DNA from: Thermoguttaceae bacterium
GTDB taxonomy: Bacteria > Planctomycetota > Planctomycetia > Pirellulales > Thermoguttaceae
Direction: 5' to 3'
NCBI GenBank assembly: GCA_028695965.1
Contig: JAQVHZ010000013.1
Span: 1-48,438 of the forward strand
DNA length: 48,438 nt
Shown here: positions 1 to 8,239 of the stretch, piece after piece
How the letters are laid out: each line of letters starts with the position of its first letter
Numbering within the stretch: the first letter of the stretch is position 1
Translations under genes and position numbers: made by a program
The notes under the pieces: generated by a model
The model's database searches: none
What the model was told of the DNA's origin: nothing
Seen by the model: the letters and a program-made list of their open reading frames with translations, nothing else

Positions 1-1779
1 CAGAACCAGTCGGTTCAATACTATAAAGCGTCGCTTGACGGAGACGAACCTCTCTTCATCGACCCAAATGAGCTCTCCGACGACGGAACCGCGGCGCTTG
101 CCAATATGGCAATTGCTCAAGACGGCAAATACGCCGCGTTTGCCACGTCGACAAGCGGTTCCGATTGGCGCGATATCTTCGTGATCGATATTGAGTCAGG
201 CGAACGTACTTCTGATTCGATCGAATGGGCAAAGTTCACCTCTATCGCTTGGGTTGGCGACGGCTTCTTCTACAGTCGTTACGACGCGCCTCCTAAAGGG
301 CAAGAGCTAACTGCCAAAAACGAATATCACAAGATTTACTACCACAGGCTCGGCGAACCGCAAGAAAAAGACGCGCTTGTCTTCAGCGACATGGAGAATC
401 CGTCCCGCAACTGCGGCGCATACGTCGACGACGATGAAAACTGGATTTTCGTCAGTCAAACGGAATCGACCTATGGAGCGAGAGTACTCTTTGCCGATCT
501 GCGCGATCAAACGGATTATGCCAACCTCGAATTTAAAACGCTCTACCCCAATTTCGACGCCGAAACGAGCGTCGTCGTTGAACGTAATGGCAAATTCTAT
601 CTCCTAACTGATTTCCAAGCGTCAAATCGCCGACTCGTCGTCGTTGACCCTGCAAATCCAGAACCGGAAAACTGGAAGAACGTCCTGCCGGAATCGGACG
701 TTCTCCTTGAAAGCGTTTATGCAGTTGGCGACAGATTGCTCGCCGTATATCTTAAAGACGCCGCTCACGAATGCGTCTTCTACGACTATGAAGGTCTCCA
801 ACAGGGCGTCCTTGAATTACCTGGTCTCGGCGTGGCAGGATTCTCGGGCAAAAAAGGAGACGACGAGCTCTTCTACACCTTTACGTCAACTATTTATCCG
901 GCAACCGTCTTTCGTTACGATCTGAGCACGGACGAATCGGCTCTCTATTGGAGCCCAGACGCCGGATTCGATCCGAACGATTACGTTTCCGAGCGCCTAT
1001 GGTACGAAAGCAAAGACGGAACGCGCGCTCCAATTTTTATCTCGTATAAAAAGGGTCTGGAAAAGGACGGCAAAAACTCGACAATCCTCTATGGGTACGG
1101 CGGATTCAATATCAATATGACGCCCGGATTCAAAGCGGTGCGTATGCCTTACCTTGACCGCGGCGGCGTCTATGCTGTCGCCGTCCTTCGAGGGGGCGGC
1201 GAATATGGCGAAGATTGGCATAAGGCGGGCACGAAACTGCAAAAGCAAAACGTCTTCGACGACTTCATTTCAGCGGCGGAATTTCTGATCAAAGAGGGGT
1301 ACGCCTCGTCCGAAACGCTTGCAATCAACGGCGGTTCAAACGGCGGCCTGCTCGTCGGCGCAGCGATGACGCAGCGTCCTGACCTCTTCGCTGCCGCTGT
1401 TCCGCAAGTCGGAGTCCTCGATATGCTCCGTTATCACAAATTCACTATCGGTTGGGCGTGGGCTACCGATTACGGCACAAGCGAAGAAAGCAAGGAGATG
1501 TTCGAATACCTCTTAAATTATTCGCCTTTGCACAACGTAAAAAAAGGAGTCAAATACCCAGCAACCCTCATTATGACGTCAGATCATGACGACCGAGTCG
1601 TGCCCGCGCACTCCATGAAATTTGGCGCTGCGCTCCAAGCAAACGCCAATCCTACCTCGCCGGTTCTTATTCGTATCGAGTCAAAAGCCGGTCATGGCGC
1701 TGGTAAGCCAACTGCGAAGATTGTTGAAGAAGCCGTTGATATGTATTCGTTTATTTTGTTCAATACCCAGCCCAAATGA
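1..1779 (+). CDS. Prolyl oligopeptidase (S9A family), 5' end outside window
   Basis: Serine peptidase that cleaves short peptides after proline. The frame is open from base 1 (first residues QNQSVQYYKASLDG match the N-terminal propeller region of S9A enzymes), so the start codon lies upstream and the Met at 106 is internal. 592 residues are present. A beta-propeller domain fills the first half. The alpha/beta-hydrolase half carries GYGGFNINMTPGF, the nucleophile elbow GGSNGG (Ser codon at 1336), the Asp region SDHDDRVVPAHS and the His motif AGHGAGKP, so the catalytic triad is intact. The family is usually about 680-720 aa, so roughly 100 residues are missing. An AlkD-like gene follows after 12 bases and is probably cotranscribed. 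Family assignment is firm; the substrate is not known, and periplasmic location cannot be judged without the N-terminus. Confidence 0.95.
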   Translation, partial: QNQSVQYYKASLDGDEPLFIDPNELSDDGTAALANMAIAQDGKYAAFATSTSGSDWRDIFVIDIESGERTSDSIEWAKFTSIAWVGDGFFYSRYDAPPKGQELTAKNEYHKIYYHRLGEPQEKDALVFSDMENPSRNCGAYVDDDENWIFVSQTESTYGARVLFADLRDQTDYANLEFKTLYPNFDAETSVVVERNGKFYLLTDFQASNRRLVVVDPANPEPENWKNVLPESDVLLESVYAVGDRLLAVYLKDAAHECVFYDYEGLQQGVLELPGLGVAGFSGKKGDDELFYTFTSTIYPATVFRYDLSTDESALYWSPDAGFDPNDYVSERLWYESKDGTRAPIFISYKKGLEKDGKNSTILYGYGGFNINMTPGFKAVRMPYLDRGGVYAVAVLRGGGEYGEDWHKAGTKLQKQNVFDDFISAAEFLIKEGYASSETLAINGGSNGGLLVGAAMTQRPDLFAAAVPQVGVLDMLRYHKFTIGWAWATDYGTSEESKEMFEYLLNYSPLHNVKKGVKYPATLIMTSDHDDRVVPAHSMKFGAALQANANPTSPVLIRIESKAGHGAGKPTAKIVEEAVDMYSFILFNTQPK

Positions 1780-1791
1780 AATAATCAAACA

Positions 1792-2580
1792 ATGGCAAAG
1801 TTTTCCAAACAAAAGCCATTAGACGTTTCCTGGATCAACCTTCACGATCCCGCCGGTTCGCTGCGAAAGAGATTGCATCCGTATGCGGAGCCGATATATC
1901 GCGAATTTGTAAGTAACGCGCTGCCGAAAAATTCCTGTGAAATTTTGGGCGTGCGCGTTGCGGAAATTCGCCTTTCGGTAAAAGAAGCGATCGAAGCAGG
2001 GGGCGAACAGTTTCTTAATGGTCTGCTTTTTCCCAAAAAGAGATCCTCGAAGCTCGACTTTTGTGAAGGAAGAATGGCGGCGGCGTTCCTTATCGGACAG
2101 CTCAAATTCGATTTTGACAAGCGGCTAGACGCTATCACCGCGTTTTTACCGCTTGTCGATTCGTGGTGCGTCTGCGATACGCTTTGCGCGGCAGTCAAGC
2201 CTAAACCGTTTGAAAAACCAGATCTTTGGGATTACGTCGGGATGTGTCTCGCCAGTGAGAAACCGTATGACCAGCGCGTCGCCGTCGTCATGATGTTGAA
2301 ACACTTTATCCTTCCCAACTATATTGACGAAGTCTTGGAACGCGTAGAGAATTTGGCTGAGCGCGGAATCGCCGAGCACACGGTCAGCATGGGCGTTGCG
2401 TGGCTCTTGTGCGAAGCGTTTATCAAACAGCCTGACGCGACGATGAATTATCTCGAACGGAATTCCTTAGACGACGCGACCTTTAATCGCGCCTTGCAAA
2501 AGATCTGCGACTCCTTTCGCGTCGACAGCGCGACCAAAAAAGAAATACGCGCAATGAAACGCGCTCAACGTCAGCGGTAA
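1792..2580 (+). CDS. DNA alkylation repair protein, AlkD-like HEAT-repeat
   Basis: Predicted DNA glycosylase-like repair protein of 262 aa, all-helical. The AlkD family uses HEAT-like repeats to hold damaged DNA and excise alkylated bases. Visible signs are the N-terminal ILGVRVAEIR stretch, matching the family's 'GVR.pe.R' signature, the central helical repeats, and the C-terminal FNRALQKICDSFRVD followed by TKKEIRAMKR, a hallmark ending of bacterial DNA-alkylation-repair proteins. The ATG at 1792 lies 12 bases after the peptidase stop. No clear Shine-Dalgarno is visible, so translational coupling is possible. A factor-independent terminator follows at once. Catalytic residues were not individually verified; the alternative is a non-catalytic HEAT-repeat relative. 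Confidence 0.8.
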   Translation: MAKFSKQKPLDVSWINLHDPAGSLRKRLHPYAEPIYREFVSNALPKNSCEILGVRVAEIRLSVKEAIEAGGEQFLNGLLFPKKRSSKLDFCEGRMAAAFLIGQLKFDFDKRLDAITAFLPLVDSWCVCDTLCAAVKPKPFEKPDLWDYVGMCLASEKPYDQRVAVVMMLKHFILPNYIDEVLERVENLAERGIAEHTVSMGVAWLLCEAFIKQPDATMNYLERNSLDDATFNRALQKICDSFRVDSATKKEIRAMKRAQRQR

Positions 2581-2585
2581 AATGA

Positions 2586-2615
2586 AACGCCGATTCTTTG
2601 GAACCGGCGTTTTTT
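2586..2615. terminator. Bidirectional terminator between converging genes
   Basis: Inverted repeat AACGCCG...CGGCGTT, with a few further pairs in the interior, followed by a run of T on the + strand. It sits between the stop of the AlkD-like gene and the converging methyltransferase stop at 2614-2616. On the minus strand the A-run precedes the stem, giving a weaker U-tail in that direction. Confidence 0.8.
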
Positions 2616-3981
2616 ATTCAATTCGGTAAGCGCGAAACCCAACGTCCAGGCTCTCGCGAGCGCTTTCTGATAAGAGCAAATCTCCGGCGTGCCGCAAGCG
2701 CTCGCGACAAATCGCGCTAATGTCGTTATAGCCTAGTTTATACGCGACGGAACGCCTGCCGCACGATTCTGGCGCCTGGACTAAAATAAACCGTCGCGCG
2801 CCGCCGTCCTCTGCATTAAGCGCCATCACGGCGTGTCCTATTGTGCCGCTGCCAGCAAAAAAATCCATAACAAGACCGTCCGGTCTCATCGCGCGACGCA
2901 ACAAAGTCGTCATGAGGTCAAGCGGTTTTGAATAGTCAAAGACTTTTTTTCCGTCAAACAGGCTCTTCAGTTTCTCGCTTCCAACCTTCGTACTGAAGAG
3001 CCCCCACGACGTAACGATCGGCTTGTACGGATTATCATACTCGTTGAAGAATTCTTTTCGAGCCGGGTATTTGTAAGGAGGGGTCGGAAAGATCACGCGA
3101 CCTTCAGCTATCCAACGATTCAATTTTTCCTGGGTATAAGGCGTCTCAAAAGTATAAGCTCGCCCTGTTGCGGGGTCGACGATCGTCCTTTCTCGAAAGC
3201 CTTGTCCAAATCGCTGTAAATACTGACGTTTCCACGGTCCGCGAGGGTCGCTGTCCGGGTTGGCAAAACCGTCGGACACATTGCGCATATCGCCAACAAA
3301 TCGATAAGAACCGTTTTTCGAATAGCATAAGATATACTCATGATTTGTCACGCTCATCGATTTGGGAGGTATCCCTTTCGCCTCTCGCTTCGACTCCCAC
3401 ACGATCGTCGCAACAAAATTCTCTCTGCCAAATATTTCGTCCATTATCTTGATGGCGTTAGCGTGCTCGCGATCGTCTATCGAAACAAAAATCGCGCCTG
3501 AGTCCTTTAAAAACTCCCTTGCTAATAATACTCGCGGGTAAAACATCGACGCCCAATTGGAACTTCTATCTCCTTTGGAGTCCGAAAAATCGTCTCGATA
3601 GACAAAGGTTCCTCTGCCCGTGTTGTATGGCGGATCGATGTAGATCAGGTCAATCTGACCAGCAAGGTCTTGCCGAGCTAACTTCAAAAAATCCAGGTTG
3701 TCGCCTTCAACGTAAATATTGCGCGTATCTTTCCAATTTCGCGATTCCGCGCGCCAGGGCCGAAGCGACTTATAGGTCTCGCGCCGCGCCTCTGCTGATG
3801 CGGCGCGTTTCCCCATCCAAACGAACTCGTTCGTTTCAGGAGCGCCCAGAAACTCTTTGAGTTTTTCGAAATCGACACGAACGGTATCTTCTTCGTCAAC
3901 AACGCATTCTGGAAAGATTGCTCTGAGCTGTTCTATGCGTCGCGTCAATTCGTTTTGCGCTTGTTTTATAGACCTGTTCAT
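2614..3981 (-). CDS. Site-specific DNA adenine methyltransferase (beta class, type III Mod-like)
   Basis: Transfers methyl groups from SAM to the N6 of adenine in DNA. The catalytic motif IV is DLIYIDPPYNTG, in the N-terminal third. The SAM-binding motif I, DFFAGSGTIGHAV, is near the C-terminus. This circular order (IV before I) defines beta-class enzymes such as type III Mod and related solitary methylases. The region between (YTQEKLNRWIAEGR and neighbours) would hold target recognition. At 455 aa it is shorter than typical type III Mod subunits (about 600 or more). No Res/helicase-nuclease gene lies next to it: the upstream neighbour, 11 bases away on the same strand, is a membrane flippase. 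It therefore looks like an orphan methyltransferase. The recognition sequence cannot be read from the protein. Confidence 0.9.
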   Translation of the reverse strand: MNRSIKQAQNELTRRIEQLRAIFPECVVDEEDTVRVDFEKLKEFLGAPETNEFVWMGKRAASAEARRETYKSLRPWRAESRNWKDTRNIYVEGDNLDFLKLARQDLAGQIDLIYIDPPYNTGRGTFVYRDDFSDSKGDRSSNWASMFYPRVLLAREFLKDSGAIFVSIDDREHANAIKIMDEIFGRENFVATIVWESKREAKGIPPKSMSVTNHEYILCYSKNGSYRFVGDMRNVSDGFANPDSDPRGPWKRQYLQRFGQGFRERTIVDPATGRAYTFETPYTQEKLNRWIAEGRVIFPTPPYKYPARKEFFNEYDNPYKPIVTSWGLFSTKVGSEKLKSLFDGKKVFDYSKPLDLMTTLLRRAMRPDGLVMDFFAGSGTIGHAVMALNAEDGGARRFILVQAPESCGRRSVAYKLGYNDISAICRERLRHAGDLLLSESARESLDVGFRAYRIE

Positions 3982-3992
3982 CGACTCTTCTG

Positions 3993-5612
3993 CTATTCCG
4001 TCTTAGCTCTAAACATATTTCGCAAAAACGCCTTCGCCAAGGAACGCTCGGCGCTCGTCAATCCAAGCGCGCAGACAGCCGCGCTATAAAGGACAAAACA
4101 AACAACGGCAAGAAACGCCAGACGCGTATACTGCGGAACGGCGAAACAAGCGACAAGCAAGCCCGGCAAAAGAGTCGCCGCGACGGCAATTATCGTCGTC
4201 CTGATTTGTCGAGTCCAATATACGCATTTTTTCTCGCCGATAAGCCGACACGTAACGTTTGGTATCCAAAAATAATAAATCGCCAGCCCTGGAAGCGCCG
4301 TGCCAAGAGCCACGCCAAAAAGACCTAGGCCCATCTTGATAAACAAGACGCTCAGCACAATATTCAACACGCCGTGAAGCATCGCGCCAACGGCAAGTAT
4401 TTGATGCCGTGCAAGCCCCTGCAAAAGTCGGGAGTTTGTCTCCGCGCTCCCACGATAGACGCCCGCCGCTAAAACGCATACGACAAGAGCTGGAAAAGCG
4501 TCGAGGTATTCCGCTCCAATCCATCGTTCAATAAATGGTCGTCCAAACGCGAGGAGTCCAAACGCCATAAAGACAGAAAGATAGTTCGACGCGCGAGTAA
4601 TTGCCCCGCGCGACGCATAAAACTCGTCGCTCAATTCCATACGACTAGGAACCTCCTTTTGCAACGCCTTCTGTTCGCGGACGTCTTCTTCGGTCGTTTC
4701 CAAAGAGGCAAGTCGTGTAAACCAATTTGTCTGCCATGTGGACGTTTCGTATAAAAACGAATTAAAATAGCTCATAAACGTAACGACAACGAGATTGTAT
4801 CGAGCGACGTCGCTCATTGTCATGAGCGCGGCAATAATGATAAGATCGCTCCGATTGACGGCTATTTCGCCCATCTGCGCTAAAAATGTAAAAAAGCTAT
4901 AGTTAAAAAGCGTACGAACGCGTTTCTTACTAAAATTCTTAAAAGAGAAATGAAACGTCGGAACGACGCGGCGCATCAAAAATATATAGACGCATAACTG
5001 CAAAACCGTCAGAATGAGATTACCGACCAAAAGCGCAATGACGCGTCCGCCAAAGTAAAGTATCGCAAAGCTGACAAGTCCAAAAAGGATGCGAAACACA
5101 AAAACAGTCGCGCCGGTAAGCTCTTGACGCAAAGCGCCGTTGACGACGCCGCGGACGCCGTCGGAAATCTTCGATACCGCAAAAGCAGCGCCAGCGAAAA
5201 AAAGAGCTCCGCCAAGCAAGCCCGTCTCGTCAAAACGAGCGCCATATCGTTCAGCAACAATGAAGGCAACGCAGGCCAACAAAAAAACAAGCGCCGATAT
5301 TCCGCTAAACAAGATGATCGCCGTCGAGCCCGTCTCATTCACGCCCACATAGTCGTCTTTAACATAATAGCGTGTAATGTATCGACTTGTCGTCGTCGTT
5401 AGACCTAAATCAAGAGGAGCGCACCAACCCGCGAACAACGACGCAAGCACAAAGACGGCGTAAGCGTTTTCACCGAGACAGGTCAGCATATACGGCGTTA
5501 GGAAAAGCCCAAACGCAATGCCAACGACGAGCGCGCCACACGAGAAGCCGGCGCCTTGCAACAAGCGTAGTAAGGGCGTTGACAATGTCTCTTCCTTCTG
5601 ATAAACACTCAC
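3993..5612 (-). CDS. Polysaccharide/lipid-linked oligosaccharide flippase (Wzx/MATE-like)
   Basis: Predicted inner-membrane protein of 539 aa with about 12-14 hydrophobic segments, for example GALVVGIAFGLFLTPYMLT near the N-terminus and a long C-terminal block ending YSAAVCALGLTSAERS. The arrangement fits the MOP superfamily flippases that translocate undecaprenyl-linked sugar repeats for surface polysaccharide. A polar insert of about 35 residues rich in E and K (around residues 300-340) divides the two halves. The start is GTG at 5610-5612, because the upstream ATG runs into a stop; no strong ribosome-binding site is seen. Glycosyltransferases that would normally accompany it are absent from the window. 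The methyltransferase follows after 11 bases. Confidence 0.8.
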   Translation of the reverse strand: MSVYQKEETLSTPLLRLLQGAGFSCGALVVGIAFGLFLTPYMLTCLGENAYAVFVLASLFAGWCAPLDLGLTTTTSRYITRYYVKDDYVGVNETGSTAIILFSGISALVFLLACVAFIVAERYGARFDETGLLGGALFFAGAAFAVSKISDGVRGVVNGALRQELTGATVFVFRILFGLVSFAILYFGGRVIALLVGNLILTVLQLCVYIFLMRRVVPTFHFSFKNFSKKRVRTLFNYSFFTFLAQMGEIAVNRSDLIIIAALMTMSDVARYNLVVVTFMSYFNSFLYETSTWQTNWFTRLASLETTEEDVREQKALQKEVPSRMELSDEFYASRGAITRASNYLSVFMAFGLLAFGRPFIERWIGAEYLDAFPALVVCVLAAGVYRGSAETNSRLLQGLARHQILAVGAMLHGVLNIVLSVLFIKMGLGLFGVALGTALPGLAIYYFWIPNVTCRLIGEKKCVYWTRQIRTTIIAVAATLLPGLLVACFAVPQYTRLAFLAVVCFVLYSAAVCALGLTSAERSLAKAFLRNMFRAKTE

Positions 5613-5684
5613 GAAACGATGCAGACGACACTCCGCATTTTTCGTCTATTTTAGCGCCGAGCGCTCTTTTCGCTACCCTGTAAC

Positions 5685-5713
5685 TTGACTTTTAAATTAG
5701 CGCCTGGTATCTT
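5685..5713 (+). promoter_or_regulatory. Sigma-70-type promoter for the GH42-like array
   Basis: TTGACT (5685-5690) and TATCTT (5708-5713) are separated by exactly 17 bases, about 64 bases before the first ATG of the array. This is a close match to a housekeeping -35/-10 pair, in the intergenic region between the divergent flippase gene and the GH42-like genes. Seen by eye only. Confidence 0.6.
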
Positions 5714-5776
5714 AAACGTCAATCAACAGAGGCGCGCAAATGCGTCTGTATGTAATTTTGTAATGGAGATTCTCAA

Positions 5777-8154
5777 ATGCTATCCAAAATTCTCGCCTCG
5801 ATATCGTATATCTCTCTATGCGTCTCTTTACTCCTAACCGCTAACGCGTTTGGCGTGGAGAATGCCAAAAAATTCGCCGTTGAAACTATTGACGGCGTTC
5901 CAATGATAACGATCGACGGCTCGCCCTGCGGTCGCGCGTCTTTTTCGGCTTGCTAGGCGCCTCTCCTATTACGGCAACAGATTCATGGCAAACGTTTAAA
6001 CATGAATTTGTGGCGCCGGAAACTGTTAATGGAGACGGCACAATCCACTTCCGCTTCGGCTCCGCTCCGGGGACCGTTGCCATCGATAATTTATCGATCG
6101 TTGAAAAGAAAACCAACATTCCCGTTGCCGGACCTTATACGTTTGACTCAAAAGCCGAGTTTGAATCCAAATGGGACTCTTGGCACAGAACGTTTCAAGG
6201 CTTTGAAATAGCTTCGTTTGACGTCCAACAAAACGTCGGCCCGGATAAATCAAACGCGCTTGTCGTTCGTATCAATGATTATCCCAAAGAATTGAATCCT
6301 GATTTTCATCTTTTCCACAAAAGAGAACTGTCGTTCAAAAAAGACGTAACTTACGTCGTCAAATTCGACTTGCGCGCTAGTACGGCGCGGCAGATCAGAG
6401 TCGCTCTCTATCGTCCCGCTTCTCCCTCGTTCATAAAAATAACCTCGATAGGAAAGAACGTTTTTGAAAGCCAAGTCAAACTAGCCGCGAACGCCGGAGT
6501 TGACTTCGTTTCATTCACCTCAATGGCTCCGCTTTGGCCCGACGAAAACGGCGAATACGACTGGACCACGCTCGACAGTATGTGCGATTCTGCATTAAGG
6601 GCGAATCCTAACGCGCTCCTTATACCTCGCATACGGCTTAACGCGACTAAATCGTGGCTGGATAAGCATCCCGAAGCGCGCGCTATTTGGGAAAATGCCG
6701 GAGCAGACTGGGACGGACAAGGCTGGGATTGGGCTTCGCCGTCTTCCCCGCTATATCGTAAAGTTGCTTGCGAGACTCTTGCTGCAGCGATACGCCGTCT
6801 CGAGGAAAAATACGGCGACTCAATCGCAGGCTATCATCCCTCCGGACAAAACACAAGCGAATGGTTTACTCCTAACACTTGGGGAGAGGGCTACGCTGGC
6901 TTCTCCAACGCCGATCGCGTTGCTTTTCGACAGTGGCTCGCCGACAAGTATTCGAACGACCAAGCGCTCCAACAAGCCTGGAACGACCCCAACATTACGC
7001 TTGAAACCGCAGAAGTTCCGAGCGTAGAAGAACGCGACGCTTCGCGGGAAAAACCGTTTGTCGAGTCGCAAAAACTCCTCGATTTCAACGCCTATTGGCA
7101 AAGCGCAATGACGGGCGTTATTCTGGAACTTGCAAAAACGATCCGAAAAGAAACAAACGGGCGTAAATTATCCGTCTTCTTCTACGGTTATTCCTATGAG
7201 TTTTCGAGCGTTTCTAAAGGTCCTGCCGCCAGCGCGCACTACGCGCTTCGCGACCTGCTTGAATCTCCTGATATCGATATTATCTGCTCGCCAATCTCCT
7301 ATTCAGATCGCAAATTAGGGGGCGGATGCTCTTGTATGCTCAATGCTGAAAGCGTTACACAAGCAGGAAAACTATATCTCTACGAGGACGATTCGCGCAC
7401 TTTCCTTGCGCACGCTGCCGGAGTGGACCTCTCAAGTACGACCAACGTTGACGACTCAATAAGCGTTCTCTTGCGAAACTCCGCTCAATGTGCTCTACGA
7501 AATTTCGGAACATGGCTCATGGACCTTGGCTCGACCGGTTGGTACGATTCGCCTGAACTATGGCAAGCTTCAGCCTCGCTCGAAAAACTCGACAGGTACT
7601 TCTTAGAAAATCCTACTCCATATCTTCCGGAGGTCGGGGTCTTTCTTGGAGAAGAATCAATGCTTAAAATATCAAGTGGAAAATATTCGGGCCAAGGCGT
7701 GTCTGCCATGCGCATACAGCTCAATCGTCTCGGCGCTCCATACGCGCAGTACGAACTCGCTGACCTGCTCGAGGGACGCGTCGACGCTCCCAAGTTGACA
7801 ATCATATTGAACAACGACGCCCTAGATGATGAAACGCGCGAGAAGATATCACATCAAGCGGCCAAGACGAACGCGCGCGTCTTCTGGGGGAGCCTGTCGG
7901 GATTCACTACCCACGATCTCCGAAAGGAAGCCGCCGCCGCGGGAGTTTGGATCTATACGGACCTGTGGTGCAACGTTTGCGCTAACGGTCCCTTTGTTCT
8001 GCTTCACGCTCCTGCCGACGGAGATTATACCTTCAAAGCTCCAAACGGGAGGAAAAAAATCTACGACTATTTTACCGACAAACTGCTTTCCGACGAAGGA
8101 ACGTATACGTTTCCAATGAAATTGGGCGATACAAAAATCTTTCGTTTGGAGTAA
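5777..8154 (+). pseudogene. GH42-like secreted glycosidase, copy 1, frameshifted
   Basis: Same protein family as the two following genes but with a one-base deletion. Translation from ATG 5777 gives a signal peptide and FAVETIDGVPMITIDGSP, then runs into TAG at 5954-5956. Against copies 2 and 3, one G is missing after 5926 (cccGTGCGG became cccTGCGG). From there the matching reading continues in the next frame (RSRVFFGLLGASPIT...) without interruption to 8154. The downstream part could only start at TTG 5950, which has no ribosome-binding site and lacks the signal peptide, so a working secreted enzyme is unlikely. The rest is intact, including the candidate acid/base Glu in QNTSEWF and the Glu in LYLYEDDSRT. 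This is either a recently inactivated copy or an assembly/sequencing error. Confidence 0.85.
7936..8056 (+). repeat. 121-base block identical between copies 1 and 2
   Basis: Positions 7936-8056 and 10409-10529 are identical by eye, whereas copy 3 differs at many bases in the same stretch and flanking parts of copies 1 and 2 differ every few codons. The block encodes the AAGVWIYTDLWCNVC...GPFVLLHAPADG region. It looks like a gene-conversion tract. Confidence 0.7.
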
Positions 8155-8239
8155 TAATTGCAACGTTTTGGAAGCAACGTCAATCTGCAGCGGAGCGTAA
8201 ATGCGGCTGAATGCAATTGTTTTCTGTGGAGAAGCTCAA

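Noticed and set aside
5927-5956. Programmed -1 frameshift rescuing copy 1 of the GH42-like array
   Set aside because: Only a T5 run (5941-5945) is present, which is not a proper X-XXY-YYZ slippery site, and copies 2 and 3 have no such arrangement; a plain deletion is simpler.
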